Shown: positions 1 through 8,522 of the stretch, piece after piece | Layout: each line of letters starts with the position of its first letter | Numbering within the stretch: the first letter of the stretch is position 1 | Notes under the pieces: generated by a model | What the model saw: the letters and a program-made list of their open reading frames with translations, nothing else | The model's database searches: none | What the model was told of the DNA's origin: nothing | Assembly (NCBI GenBank): GCA_903843315.1 | Contig: CAIMPQ010000061.1 | Location: 1-25,034, forward strand | Source: an uncultured beta proteobacterium | Lineage (GTDB): Bacteria > Pseudomonadota > Gammaproteobacteria > Burkholderiales > Burkholderiaceae | Length of the DNA stretch: 25,034 nt | Direction of reading: 5' to 3' | Made by a program: the position numbers and the translations under genes

Positions 1-89
1 ACGCCAAGTAACTTCAAAAACGGTACGTTTAATTCTTCACCTAAATTGGCGAGTTGGGTTTGGGGGTTAATCTGTACTTGTTTGTTCAT
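1..89 (-). CDS. partial gene start, possible PaaI-type hotdog thioesterase
   Basis: Reading the minus strand from an ATG at 89 gives 29 open codons that run off the left edge. The peptide begins MNKQVQINPQTQ and reaches NVPFLKLLG. It is divergent from selO, with 55 bp between the two starts, and no clear ribosome site is visible. The segment VPFLKLLG resembles the start of PaaI/4HBT thioesterases, where a xPFxxxLG stretch precedes the first strand, but 29 residues are too few to be sure. The existence of the gene is likelier than its assignment. Confidence 0.5.
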   Translation of the reverse strand, partial: MNKQVQINPQTQLANLGEELNVPFLKLLG

Positions 90-144
90 ACGATGATTTT
101 AGAGGCTTGCACGTCTTTTGTGAAATCACCCTAGAATCCATCCT

Positions 145-1611
145 ATGGCCTTTACTCTGAGTGGCGATGACGCCATCCACCCCGTACTCCCTAGCCCTGT
201 TCCAGATCCTTACTGGGTAGGTTTTTCGTCATCAGCAGCCCAGCTCATCGGTATACCTCTGAACGCTGCGGGACTCCCTCAAGATCCAGCCTGGTTAGCA
301 CTATTAGCAGGAAATACTCTGGATATTGGCTCACAGCAATTTCCTAACCCATTGGCTAGCGCTTATAGTGGGCACCAATTTGGGGTATGGGCCGGACAAC
401 TTGGCGATGGTAGAGCCATATTGCTTGGCGATATTGCTGGACAAGAATTACAGCTCAAAGGGGCTGGCAAAACGCGTTATTCACGGATGGGTGATGGTCG
501 AGCCGTCTTACGCTCTTCCATACGCGAATTTCTGTGTAGTGAAGCAATGCATTCTTTGGGTATTCCTACTACGAGAGCACTCTCTGTTGTGGGGTCGGAT
601 TTGCCAGTCCGTCGAGAGACTATAGAAACAGCTGCAATCTGCGCCCGGCTAGCGCCTAGCTTTATACGCATTGGCCATTTTGAACATTACGCCGCATCAC
701 AGAATGTCGATCGTTTAAAGGAATTAGCTGATTTGCTGATTCAAGATCACTATCCTGAATGTCAACCTAGCGATGAGCCCTATCTTGATCTCTTCAAGCA
801 AATCAGCTCTCGAAATGCAATATTAGTTGCACAGTGGCAAGCTGTTGGTTTTTGTCACGGAGTATTAAATAGCGACAACATCAGCGCGTTAGGTTTAACC
901 ATAGACTATGGCCCATTTGGTTTCTTGGATCATTTTCAAATTGATCATATCTGCAATCACAGTGATCAAGGAGGCAGATATGCCTATCATCGACAACCGC
1001 AGATCATGCATTGGAATATGGCCTGCTTAGCCAGCGCCCTCATTCCCCTGTTAACTTTGAATCATTCTGAAGAAGAGGCGCAAACCCTTCTAAAAGAGGC
1101 GCTGGATCACTTTCCTACTGTTTATGCACAAGAGTGGCAATCACTATTTAGAGCAAAGTTAGGATTTAGTACGTCTGAGGATGGCGATATCCAACTAATC
1201 GAAAGGCTTCTCCAAGCTATGCACGACTCCAGAGTGGATTTTACAAACCTCTTTCGTGGATTGAGCTCAATCAGCCTAAACTCTGCTCTCGATACTATCG
1301 ACTTGCGCAATGACTTTATTAATCAACCCCTCATTGATCAATGGTTATCAGATTACCTGCTTCGTCTGAGAGCCGAATCTAGCGATGATGTAGAACGCAA
1401 ACACAGGATGAGTAGTGTCAACCCGAAATACATCTTGCGCAATCATCTTGCTCAAGCTGCGATTGAAAAGGCTCAAAATAAGGATTTTTCTGGTGTAGCA
1501 ACACTGCTCAAGCTATTGGAGAAGCCTTTTGACGAGCATCCCGCATTTCAGGAGTACGCAATTGCACCTCCGCCTAATCTAGCTACGATTGAAGTAAGCT
1601 GCTCATCTTAA
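145..1611 (+). CDS. selO: protein adenylyltransferase SelO (YdiU family)
   Basis: This is a pseudokinase-fold enzyme that transfers AMP from ATP to Ser/Thr/Tyr of proteins; in E. coli it AMPylates redox proteins under oxidative stress. At 488 residues it is a full-length member (about 480 is usual). Residues matching the characterised active site are present: K105 (LQLKGAGK), R168 (ICARLA), D244-N245 (HGVLNSDN) and D254 (LTIDYGPFGF). C270 (HICNHSD) and the antepenultimate C486 (the protein ends VSCSS) correspond to the redox-switch disulfide of the E. coli enzyme, and C486 to the selenocysteine position of animal SelO. The start ATG lacks a strong ribosome site. MsrB follows after 22 bp, so a shared oxidative-stress transcript is plausible. 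Confidence 0.96.
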   Translation: MAFTLSGDDAIHPVLPSPVPDPYWVGFSSSAAQLIGIPLNAAGLPQDPAWLALLAGNTLDIGSQQFPNPLASAYSGHQFGVWAGQLGDGRAILLGDIAGQELQLKGAGKTRYSRMGDGRAVLRSSIREFLCSEAMHSLGIPTTRALSVVGSDLPVRRETIETAAICARLAPSFIRIGHFEHYAASQNVDRLKELADLLIQDHYPECQPSDEPYLDLFKQISSRNAILVAQWQAVGFCHGVLNSDNISALGLTIDYGPFGFLDHFQIDHICNHSDQGGRYAYHRQPQIMHWNMACLASALIPLLTLNHSEEEAQTLLKEALDHFPTVYAQEWQSLFRAKLGFSTSEDGDIQLIERLLQAMHDSRVDFTNLFRGLSSISLNSALDTIDLRNDFINQPLIDQWLSDYLLRLRAESSDDVERKHRMSSVNPKYILRNHLAQAAIEKAQNKDFSGVATLLKLLEKPFDEHPAFQEYAIAPPPNLATIEVSCSS

Positions 1612-1633
1612 ATTTAAACTCGATAGTGTCCAT

Positions 1634-2044
1634 ATGAAAAAAACTGATCAAGAATATAAAGAATCCCTAAGTGAAATTGAGTACCGCGTTACTCGTGAGG
1701 CCGCTACCGAGCGACCATTTACTGGGAAGTACTGGGATCACTGGGATCAGGGGAGGTATTCATGCGTCTGTTGCGGCACCCCCCTCTTTTTGTCCGAAAC
1801 CAAATTTGATGCAGGTTGTGGTTGGCCAAGCTATAACAAGCCGGAGGTAGAGTCTGCAATTAAAGAAATTCGAGATATTACCCATGGGATGGTGAGGACC
1901 GAGGTGCGTTGCTCTCATTGTGACGCCCATCTTGGGCATGTATTCGACGATGGGCCACAGCCTACGGGCTTACGTTATTGCATTAATTCGGCATCCCTAA
2001 ACTTTGAGCCCAGCTTGAATGTAAAGCCTAGTAAAGATGTGTAA
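1634..2044 (+). CDS. msrB: peptide-methionine (R)-S-oxide reductase MsrB
   Basis: Reduces the R epimer of methionine sulfoxide in proteins, using thioredoxin. The protein has 136 residues and no signal peptide, so it is cytosolic. The zinc site is complete, with C44/C47 (CVCC) and C93/C96 (CSHC). The catalytic cysteine is C116 in RYCINSASLNF and the likely resolving cysteine is C62 in GCGWPSY. H99 and H102 (AHLGHVFDDGP) belong to the conserved active-site block. It lies 22 bp downstream of selO on the same strand, so the two are probably co-transcribed and both act in oxidative protein damage. There is a 39-bp gap to the next gene. Confidence 0.97.
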   Translation: MKKTDQEYKESLSEIEYRVTREAATERPFTGKYWDHWDQGRYSCVCCGTPLFLSETKFDAGCGWPSYNKPEVESAIKEIRDITHGMVRTEVRCSHCDAHLGHVFDDGPQPTGLRYCINSASLNFEPSLNVKPSKDV

Positions 2045-2083
2045 TTTCAGGCTTAAAAATCAAATAGCTGGATAATCCCCTTT

Positions 2084-2632
2084 ATGAAATTTCTATTCGA
2101 CCTATTCCCCATCATTCTGTTTTTTGTTGCCTTTAAATTTAGCGACATTTATACCGCTACCATCGTTGCCATGGTTGCCACTATCGGTCAAATTCTATGG
2201 GTGTACTACCGTCACCGCAAAATCGACGCTATGCAATGGGTAAGCCTCGTTATGATTATCGTATTTGGTAGCCTGACGATTTTTTTACATGACAAGACCT
2301 TTATTCAATTAAAACCAACGGCTTTGTACTGGCTATTCTCGGGCGCCTTATTGATTAGCGCACAATTTTTTAATAAGAATTGGATTCAGGTTTTAATGGG
2401 CAAGCAAATTTCCCTAAAGGAACAAAGCTCACATTCTGTATGGCATCGCTTGAATATGGCCTGGGCCGCATTCTTTTTCTTGATGGGCGCCCTTAATCTG
2501 TATATCGCCTTTAACTATTCCGAGGAAGCTTGGGTTAACTTCAAACTTTTCGGCAGTACTGGCTTGTTAGTTGTCTTTGTCATACTCCAAGGTCTTTGGT
2601 TGGCCCGTCATATGGAGCACCCTTCTGAATGA
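2084..2632 (+). CDS. yciB: YciB/IspZ inner-membrane septation-type protein
   Basis: A polytopic inner-membrane protein of 182 residues with about five hydrophobic helices. It has the family signatures near the N terminus (LFDLFPIILFF), GQILWVYYRHRKID around 45-58, and WHRLNMAWAAFF plus ALNLYIAF in the second half. The YciB family is linked to envelope and septum integrity; its biochemical function is not established. The stop codon overlaps the start of the next gene by four bases (ATGA), which indicates translational coupling. The order yciB, BolA-family gene, PpiC-type isomerase is a common betaproteobacterial arrangement and supports the call. Confidence 0.93.
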   Translation: MKFLFDLFPIILFFVAFKFSDIYTATIVAMVATIGQILWVYYRHRKIDAMQWVSLVMIIVFGSLTIFLHDKTFIQLKPTALYWLFSGALLISAQFFNKNWIQVLMGKQISLKEQSSHSVWHRLNMAWAAFFFLMGALNLYIAFNYSEEAWVNFKLFGSTGLLVVFVILQGLWLARHMEHPSE

Positions 2633-2913
2633 GTGTTAATCAAGAGCGCATTATTCTTTTTGAGGCCGATCTTCAACAAGCGTTTGCAATTAAGAGTCTT
2701 CAGATTGATGATGAAAGCCATCTTCATGCAGGTCATGCTGGTGCCGCCAGTGGCGGTGGTCACTTTAAGCTAACGATTGTCTCCCCAGAATTTAAGGGTA
2801 TGAACCTGGTGGCTAGGCATCGAGCCATCTATGCTGCCCTCAATCGCCACATCCCCAAAGAAATCCATGCTCTCACCATCGTGGCCTTGACACCTGAGGA
2901 AATGAGCGTCTAA
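2629..2913 (+). CDS. BolA family protein
   Basis: A 94-residue protein of the BolA fold. It shows the family core GHFKLTIVSPEFKGMNLVARH at about 45-65, followed by IYAALNRHIPKEIHALTI. The conserved histidine usable for Fe-S coordination with a monothiol glutaredoxin is retained. BolA proteins act with Grx4-type glutaredoxins in Fe-S trafficking, and some also affect transcription and cell shape. It starts within the last codons of yciB, so expression is coupled. Whether it is the BolA or the IbaG branch cannot be decided from sequence reading alone, so no symbol is given. Confidence 0.92.
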   Translation: MSVNQERIILFEADLQQAFAIKSLQIDDESHLHAGHAGAASGGGHFKLTIVSPEFKGMNLVARHRAIYAALNRHIPKEIHALTIVALTPEEMSV

Positions 2914-2960
2914 GCTGGAATAAACTGCCGTCTACCTCTTAATTACCTACTTACTACAAC

Positions 2961-3755
2961 ATGTTCAATACACGACAAATCATCATACTCAGCGTTCTAA
3001 GCGCAGCTCTTTTATCTGCAAATGCCATTGCACAAAATGCCGTCATCGTAAATGGCAAATCGATTCCCAAAGCTCAGCTGGATAAATTAGTGCAAAAATC
3101 AGGTCAGCCTGACAATCCTCAAGTCCGAGATCAGGCACGTGAAATGCTAGTTACCCGAGAATTAATATTGCAAGAAGCGGATAAGCGCGGCGTAACCCAG
3201 AAAGAGTCTGTTCGCGATCAATTAGAGCAAGCTCGCATAGGAGTTCTGGTTGCTGCAGTTTTTGAAGACTACGTTGAAAAAGAAGGAGTTGCTGAATCTG
3301 ACCTCAAAGCTGCTTATGAAACCGTGAAATTACAATACACCGGTAAGGAATATCACGTTGAGCATATCTTGGTTGAAAAAGAATCAGATGCCAAAGCCAT
3401 CATTGTTCAAATTAAAGGTGGCGCTAATTTTGAAGATATCGCTAAAGCAAAATCAAAAGATCCAGGCTCTGCTAAAGACGGAGGAGACTTAGGCTGGGTA
3501 AGCGATAAAGCCCTGGTGCCTGAATTTTCCAAGGCGATGGTTCAGTTGAAGAACGGACAAGTGACTGATAAGCCTGTGAAATCGCAATTTGGATGGCATG
3601 TTATTAAGGTGGTTGATACACGAGACGTTAAAGCGCCCAGCATAGAAGAAATTAAGGATCAGTTAAAACAAATGATTGCTTCAGATCAAAACTGGCAAAA
3701 GGCAAAGTTCTCTGAATTAATGCAAAAGCTTCGTGCTAAGGCAAAGATTCAGTAA
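2961..3755 (+). CDS. exported parvulin-type peptidyl-prolyl isomerase
   Basis: A 264-residue periplasmic foldase. The N terminus is a Sec signal peptide (a positive N region, then IIILSVLSAALLSANAIA, cleaved before QNAV). A SurA/PrsA-like N domain follows. A parvulin domain spans about residues 130-225, with HVEHILVEKESDAKAI, the acidic/serine KSKDPGSAKDGGDLGWV block, and the closing SQFGWHVIKVVDTR. It probably assists outer-membrane or periplasmic protein folding. The gene is last in the yciB-BolA run (47 bp gap) and converges on the MFS gene 15 bp away. No intrinsic terminator is visible between the two. Confidence 0.93.
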   Translation: MFNTRQIIILSVLSAALLSANAIAQNAVIVNGKSIPKAQLDKLVQKSGQPDNPQVRDQAREMLVTRELILQEADKRGVTQKESVRDQLEQARIGVLVAAVFEDYVEKEGVAESDLKAAYETVKLQYTGKEYHVEHILVEKESDAKAIIVQIKGGANFEDIAKAKSKDPGSAKDGGDLGWVSDKALVPEFSKAMVQLKNGQVTDKPVKSQFGWHVIKVVDTRDVKAPSIEEIKDQLKQMIASDQNWQKAKFSELMQKLRAKAKIQ

Positions 3756-3770
3756 TTCCAAAAGGTAAAT

Positions 3771-4943
3771 TTAGTCTTGTCTGACTGACTTGGTAGGATA
3801 GCGGCGCGGTCTGAGTTTTTGAATTGCCATACCTGCCATACCGCAAGCAAAAGCAGACATCACAAATACATCTCGTGGTTGCGATAATTCCCAAATCCAA
3901 CCCGCACAGAGCCCGCCTAATGTTCCGCCTAGTCCATAGGATACCGTTGCCATTACAGCCTGCCCCCTAGCCTGCAAGGGACCAGTAAACCAACGTTGTA
4001 ATAACTTTGTTGCAGCGCTATGGTGGGCAGCAAAGGTTCCAGCATGAAGAATCTGTGCAAAGATCAATACAGAGGTGATGGGTAAAAAGGCAATCAAAAT
4101 AAAACGCACTACACCAACTCCAAACGCCGCCTGCAAAACGACTTCTGCATCTACCCGACTTAATACTTTGCTTTGGAAATAGAAAAAGATCACCTCAGCA
4201 AAAACACCTAATGCCCAGAATAGTCCGATCTGAAACTTACCGTAACCAAGATCAGCCAAATAAAGGGAATAAAAGACGTAGAGTGAAGCATGGGCGAAGA
4301 TCATAAAAAATCCCGACAGTAAAAACCATCGTACGTCAGGATTAAAAAGAACTACCAGCAACTCACCCTTCACCATTTTGCGGCGTTCCATCTTCGGCTC
4401 GCGTAAACAAAAACTAATCACTGCTAGTGCAAGTAATACGATCATCCCAACAATTGGGTATAGCTCGATGGATTTGCGCTGAAATAATTCACCGGCCACA
4501 AGTACCATGACAATAAAGCCAATTGAACCCCACAGACGCAGGCGCCCATAGCGTTTATCAAAGGAATTGTCTTTATATAAAGCATGAACGGTTGCAGATT
4601 CACCAAGGGGCATGAGACTGCTAAGGATGGTATGCAGAACAAACATCCATATAAAAAAGCCAATATAGCTTTGCAAGAAGAAAATACAAGCAAAAACCAG
4701 TGCCGCTAGACAGGCGCAAAAGCGTATGATGCCAACGCGATTAGAGAGATAGTCAGAGAGCCAACCCCAAGAAAATGGCCCGACAATACGGGTAATCTGC
4801 AACATTGACATCAAGATGGCAATCTCAATGACGCTAAAGCCGCGATCTAAAAAGAACAGGCTGGCATAGGGTGAAACAAGACCCACATAAGCAAAATATA
4901 AAAAGAAAAAGGACCCGAAGGCCCAGCGAAGCAATGGCGTCAT
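3771..4943 (-). CDS. MFS transporter, HcaT/MFS_1-like
   Basis: A 390-residue integral membrane permease with about twelve hydrophobic segments. The N terminus (PLLRWAFGSFFFLYFAYVGLVSPYASLFF) and the loop GPFSWGWLSDYLSNRVGIIR (MFS motif A region) resemble the 3-phenylpropionate/HcaT-like and nucleoside-symporter-like MFS group. It lies 13 bp downstream of aroC on the same strand and is probably co-transcribed with it. The proximity does not imply a shikimate-pathway substrate. The substrate cannot be read from the sequence. Confidence 0.9.
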   Translation of the reverse strand: MTPLLRWAFGSFFFLYFAYVGLVSPYASLFFLDRGFSVIEIAILMSMLQITRIVGPFSWGWLSDYLSNRVGIIRFCACLAALVFACIFFLQSYIGFFIWMFVLHTILSSLMPLGESATVHALYKDNSFDKRYGRLRLWGSIGFIVMVLVAGELFQRKSIELYPIVGMIVLLALAVISFCLREPKMERRKMVKGELLVVLFNPDVRWFLLSGFFMIFAHASLYVFYSLYLADLGYGKFQIGLFWALGVFAEVIFFYFQSKVLSRVDAEVVLQAAFGVGVVRFILIAFLPITSVLIFAQILHAGTFAAHHSAATKLLQRWFTGPLQARGQAVMATVSYGLGGTLGGLCAGWIWELSQPRDVFVMSAFACGMAGMAIQKLRPRRYPTKSVRQD

Positions 4944-4956
4944 CTAACTAAAGCCA

Positions 4957-6072
4957 TCAATCAAGTTTCGAGCCAGGACGCGCTGCTGGGATTGGGGCAA
5001 CTGCTAATTTGACGTCAGCGCATTGAGCGCGATGACGTAGCGCATGATCCATTAATACCAATGCCAGCATCGCTTCAGCAATGGGAGTAGCGCGAATACC
5101 TACGCAAGGATCATGTCGACCCTTGGTCTGAACCGTAATTGGCTTCCCGTCCAAATCAATCGATTGCTTAGGACTCATGATGCTAGAGGTAGGCTTAATT
5201 GCAATGGATACGCGCAAATCTTGACCGCTGCTAATGCCCCCCAAAGTTCCGCCAGAGTTGTTGCTAGCAAATCCATCAGGATGCATTTCATCGCCGTGCT
5301 CACTACCGCGTTGTGCTACAGATTTGAAGCCAGAACCGATTTCGACGCCTTTAACAGCATTAATCCCCATCATGGCGTGCGCAATATCTGCATCCAACTT
5401 GTCAAAGAGAGGCTCTCCTAAACCAATAGGCACGTTACGTGCACGCACTTCGATACGCGCGCCACAGGAATCCCCTGCTTTACGCAATTCATCCATATAG
5501 CTTTCTAGCTTTGGAATGATTTCTGAATTGGCTGCAAAGAATGGGTTCTTAGTAACCTCCGCTAGATCTTGAAATGGAACTTCTATTTCACCCAATTGGC
5601 TCATATAGCCATAAAACTCAGTACCATATTTTTCATGCAACCACTTTTTAGCAATAGCTGCTGCAGCTACTACTGGAGCCGTTAGGCGTGCCGAGGAACG
5701 ACCACCACCGCGGGGGTCGCGTAGACCATATTTATGGTGATAAGCATAGTCAGCGTGACCAGGGCGAAAAGTTTGCAGAATATCGCCGTAGTCTTGACTC
5801 CGCTGATCGGTATTTCGAATTAAGAGGCAGATGGGAGCCCCAGTGGTTTTGCCTTCAAAAACGCCAGATAAAATTTCAACCTTATCTTCTTCTTTACGTT
5901 GGGTAACGTGGCGAGAAGTGCCTGGCTTACGGCGATCTAAATCCAATTGCAGGTCAGCCTCTGAAAGTGGCATGCCTGGAGGGCAGCCATCCACAACAGC
6001 CCCAATAGCGGGACCATGAGATTCACCAAAAGTAGTGACTGTAAAGAGGTGGCCTAAAGTATTTCCTGACAT
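4957..6072 (-). CDS. aroC: chorismate synthase
   Basis: Catalyses the last common step of the shikimate pathway, EPSP to chorismate, and needs reduced FMN. It has 371 residues, typical length. Signatures seen are GHLFTVTTFGESHG at the N terminus, RPGHADYAYHHKYGLRDPRGGGRSSAR at about 104-130, and SGGTLGGISSGQDL near 275. The C-terminal RHDPCVGIRATPIAEAM block is also present. The ATG is followed closely by the conserved N-terminal block, which supports the start. It is cytosolic and heads a likely two-gene unit with the downstream MFS permease. Confidence 0.98.
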   Translation of the reverse strand: MSGNTLGHLFTVTTFGESHGPAIGAVVDGCPPGMPLSEADLQLDLDRRKPGTSRHVTQRKEEDKVEILSGVFEGKTTGAPICLLIRNTDQRSQDYGDILQTFRPGHADYAYHHKYGLRDPRGGGRSSARLTAPVVAAAAIAKKWLHEKYGTEFYGYMSQLGEIEVPFQDLAEVTKNPFFAANSEIIPKLESYMDELRKAGDSCGARIEVRARNVPIGLGEPLFDKLDADIAHAMMGINAVKGVEIGSGFKSVAQRGSEHGDEMHPDGFASNNSGGTLGGISSGQDLRVSIAIKPTSSIMSPKQSIDLDGKPITVQTKGRHDPCVGIRATPIAEAMLALVLMDHALRHRAQCADVKLAVAPIPAARPGSKLD

Positions 6073-6114
6073 ACCGACATTATGTCATTTGTCAGTGATA
6101 TTCGGTTAGAACGG

Positions 6115-6570
6115 CTAGTTAGAAGCCTTTTGGGTATCCTCTGGCCAGTCTCGGATATAGGCTTTGAGCATGGTGTTTTCGAAATCTTGTGCTTCCACCA
6201 CGGATTTTGCAACGTCGTAAAAAGAGATCACGCCCATCAGCATTTTCTGATCTACAACCGGTAAATAACGAGCATGGTCAACTAACATCATGCGACGGAC
6301 TTCGTCAATTTCAGTTTCCATATTGCAGGTCAACGGTTTTTGATTCATCACCGCATTTACTTGGAGACCGTCCAATTTGCCATGGTGTTTTGCTAGCGCT
6401 GAAATGACTTCGCGGAAAGTGAGAATGCCCACTAGCTTGTCATATTCCATGACTACTAAGGAACCAATGTCATGCTCGCTCATGACTAACACTGCAGTTT
6501 GCAATGCAGTGTCAGGGGCCACTGTAAATAAAGTGCTGCCCTTTACGCGCAATATGTCACGAACTTTCAT
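6115..6570 (-). CDS. CBS-domain pair protein
   Basis: A 151-residue stand-alone pair of CBS domains. CBS1 is at about 8-64 (VAPDTALQTAVLVMSEHDIGSLVVMEYDKLVGILTFREV) and CBS2 at about 75-130 (MNQKPLTCNMETEIDEV through LPVVDQKMLMGVISFYDVAKSV). Such proteins bind adenine nucleotides and act as energy or ionic sensors; the partner here is unknown. The ATG has a GGAG ribosome site a few bases upstream. It lies 42 bp upstream of aroC in the same direction and follows yihY after a 78-bp gap. Confidence 0.9.
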   Translation of the reverse strand: MKVRDILRVKGSTLFTVAPDTALQTAVLVMSEHDIGSLVVMEYDKLVGILTFREVISALAKHHGKLDGLQVNAVMNQKPLTCNMETEIDEVRRMMLVDHARYLPVVDQKMLMGVISFYDVAKSVVEAQDFENTMLKAYIRDWPEDTQKASN

Positions 6571-6616
6571 CTGATCTCCAAAAATGATGTATTCATAGCT
6601 TCAATATATTCCCAAG

Positions 6617-6635
6617 ACCCTTCTGAATCAAGGGT
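6617..6635 (-). terminator. weak hairpin after the YihY gene
   Basis: A six-base-pair inverted repeat (ACCCTT / AAGGGT) around a seven-base loop lies 14 bp beyond the YihY stop codon. No uridine run follows it on the minus strand, so it is at best a weak or Rho-assisted 3' end. Confidence 0.25.
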
Positions 6636-6648
6636 TTCTGGTAGCGAT

Positions 6649-7497
6649 TTAGTAACGAATAACCCTAATGAGACCACTGCGGATACTGGGAAGGTTGGCT
6701 ACTAGTACCGCGCCAGCCAGGGTTATCCACCAAGTCAGATAGATCCATAACAAACCCAAGGGGAAGATCGCAAAGGCGCCATAGACCGTTTTGTAGAAGG
6801 CGGTATGGCTGAGAAAGATGACAAATCCATACTTCATCACTTCAAAGGTTAGCGCGGCAAATAAGGCGCCAGTGAAGGCATCCGACCAAAGGATCTTGGC
6901 ATACGGCAGAATTTTATATACGACTGCATAAACCAGAATCGCCAAGATGATGGGGGCAACAGTAGCTACAAGACGAAAGCCAAATGAAATGGCCTTAATC
7001 CAGCCCTCTGATGCACTGAACAAGATGCCGCTGAGATAAACCCCAACGCCCAAGAGCACTGGCCCCAAAATGGTTGCCGAACCATAAATCAGAACTTTCT
7101 TCAATAAAGGTCTGGTCTCTTGGACCTTGAATATCTGATTAAACGCACTCTCAATCACCGCTAGCGTCATGACCGTTGTAATTAAGAGGCCCACCAAACC
7201 AATAAAAGTCAAGCCACGAGCCTGTGCAGAAAATTGATCTAAATAGAGGAAAACCTGCTGGTTCAAACCGCCAGGCATATAGGTATCTAGCAACCAGTTT
7301 TTAAAGGCATTTTTGACTTGAACCACAGTGGGGAGATAGCCAACCAAGAGAGTCGCTATAGTTAACATAGGGACCAAGGATAAGGTGGTCGTAAATGACA
7401 GGCTAGCAGCTATTTGATTCAAGTTTTGACCGCGATTTTGCTCCCAGATCTCTTTGCCTAGAGAGAGCCATAATTGGGGGTTACGAATAATGCGCAT
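6649..7497 (-). CDS. YihY/virulence factor BrkB family membrane protein
   Basis: A 282-residue polytopic membrane protein with about six helices. It carries family landmarks: NRGQNLNQIAASLSFTTTLSLVPMLTIA near 20-47, ESAFNQIFKVQETRPLLKK near 115-133, and YGAFAIFPLGLLWIYLTWWITLAGAVL near 240-266. Older annotation as RNase BN is not supported for this family, and its function is unsettled. The start ATG lies only 22 bp from the divergent wrbA start, so each gene's promoter must overlap the other's coding sequence. No convincing ribosome site is seen before the ATG. Confidence 0.9.
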   Translation of the reverse strand: MRIIRNPQLWLSLGKEIWEQNRGQNLNQIAASLSFTTTLSLVPMLTIATLLVGYLPTVVQVKNAFKNWLLDTYMPGGLNQQVFLYLDQFSAQARGLTFIGLVGLLITTVMTLAVIESAFNQIFKVQETRPLLKKVLIYGSATILGPVLLGVGVYLSGILFSASEGWIKAISFGFRLVATVAPIILAILVYAVVYKILPYAKILWSDAFTGALFAALTFEVMKYGFVIFLSHTAFYKTVYGAFAIFPLGLLWIYLTWWITLAGAVLVANLPSIRSGLIRVIRY

Positions 7498-7519
7498 CGC
7501 CGTATCATAAGAGAAGAAT

Positions 7520-8125
7520 ATGAGCCAACATGATATTTTAGTTTTGTACTACTCCAGCAATGGAGCAACCAAGGACTTAGCGCGCCTGATTGCTGAAGGA
7601 ATTGAGAGCGTTCCAGGCGTCAATGCCAGATTGCGCACAGTGCCTCCTATTTCCGCCGTTTGTGAAGCAACTGAGGCTAGCGTGCCCAAAGAAGGTGCAC
7701 CTTATGTGGAAAATGCTGATTTGCAGGAATGTATTGGTTTGGCCTTAGGCTCCCCTACCCGCTTTGGCAATATGGCTGCCCCCATGAAGTATTTTTGGGA
7801 TGGCAGTGCGTCAGAATGGCTTAATGGTGCGCTTACTGGAAAACCAGCTTGTGTATTTACCAGCACTGGCAGCATGCACGGTGGACAAGAGAGCACTCTA
7901 TTAACGATGATGATCCCCCTCTTACATCACGGCATGATGATCATTGGCCTGCCCTACAGCGAATCTGACTTAATGTCTACCAAGACTGGTGGTAGTCCTT
8001 ATGGTGTTACGCATCTCGCGCATGGTGAAGGAAGTGCACCCATTAGTCCAGAAGAACAACGTTTAGCGAAAGCGCAAGGAAAACGTTTAGCTGAAACAGC
8101 TCTCAAGCTTGCGAGGAAGAATTGA
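7520..8125 (+). CDS. wrbA: NAD(P)H:quinone oxidoreductase WrbA
   Basis: A flavodoxin-fold FMN enzyme that reduces quinones by two electrons, avoiding semiquinone. It has 201 residues, the usual length. Seen are the FMN-phosphate loop YYSSNGATKDLA at about 10-21, the LALGSPTRFGNMAAPMKYFWD block near 74-94, FTSTGSMHGGQESTLL near 113-128, and the C-terminal segment with YGVTHLAHGEG. A purine-rich AAGAGAAG ribosome site precedes the ATG. The downstream DUF2069 gene starts within its last codon. Confidence 0.96.
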   Translation: MSQHDILVLYYSSNGATKDLARLIAEGIESVPGVNARLRTVPPISAVCEATEASVPKEGAPYVENADLQECIGLALGSPTRFGNMAAPMKYFWDGSASEWLNGALTGKPACVFTSTGSMHGGQESTLLTMMIPLLHHGMMIIGLPYSESDLMSTKTGGSPYGVTHLAHGEGSAPISPEEQRLAKAQGKRLAETALKLARKN

Positions 8126-8520
8126 TCTCGCTATTGAAAAAGGTCCTCGCTAAGAACCCTTATCAATTATTAGCTACTGCAGCGTTTGTGGATTTATTCA
8201 TTCTCTGTGTTTGTTGGGAGTGGTTTATTTCTCCCTTGCGCCCTGGTGGCTCATGGTTGATATTGAAAGGTGTGCCATTGCTTTTTGCAATCCCCGGCCT
8301 ATGGAAAGGAAAGGTTTACACCATGCAGTGGGCTTCTATGTTGATCCTTCTCTATCTCACTGAAGGCTTGGTGCGCATTCTGGAAACAGGGGTCAATTTT
8401 TGGATGGCTCTTTTAGAAACAATTTTGGCAACTACAGGCTTTGTTTGTTTATTAATTTATCTCAAGCCGATCAAGAAGGATGCTAAAAGCCTGGCGAAAC
8501 AACAAGCGCAAGCAAAGTAA
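8122..8520 (+). CDS. DUF2069 inner-membrane protein (TTG start)
   Basis: A 132-residue membrane protein with four hydrophobic helices. The pattern SPLRPGGSWLILKGVPLLFAIPGLWKGKVYTMQWASMLILLYLTEGL is characteristic of DUF2069, whose function is unknown. Translation must begin at a TTG overlapping the wrbA stop codon, because no ATG precedes the first helix. The GAGGA ribosome site about six bases upstream, inside the end of wrbA, supports this start and implies coupling. The C terminus is lysine- and glutamine-rich and probably cytosolic. Two bases separate it from the next gene. Confidence 0.85.
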   Translation: MISLLKKVLAKNPYQLLATAAFVDLFILCVCWEWFISPLRPGGSWLILKGVPLLFAIPGLWKGKVYTMQWASMLILLYLTEGLVRILETGVNFWMALLETILATTGFVCLLIYLKPIKKDAKSLAKQQAQAK

Positions 8521-8522
8521 CG

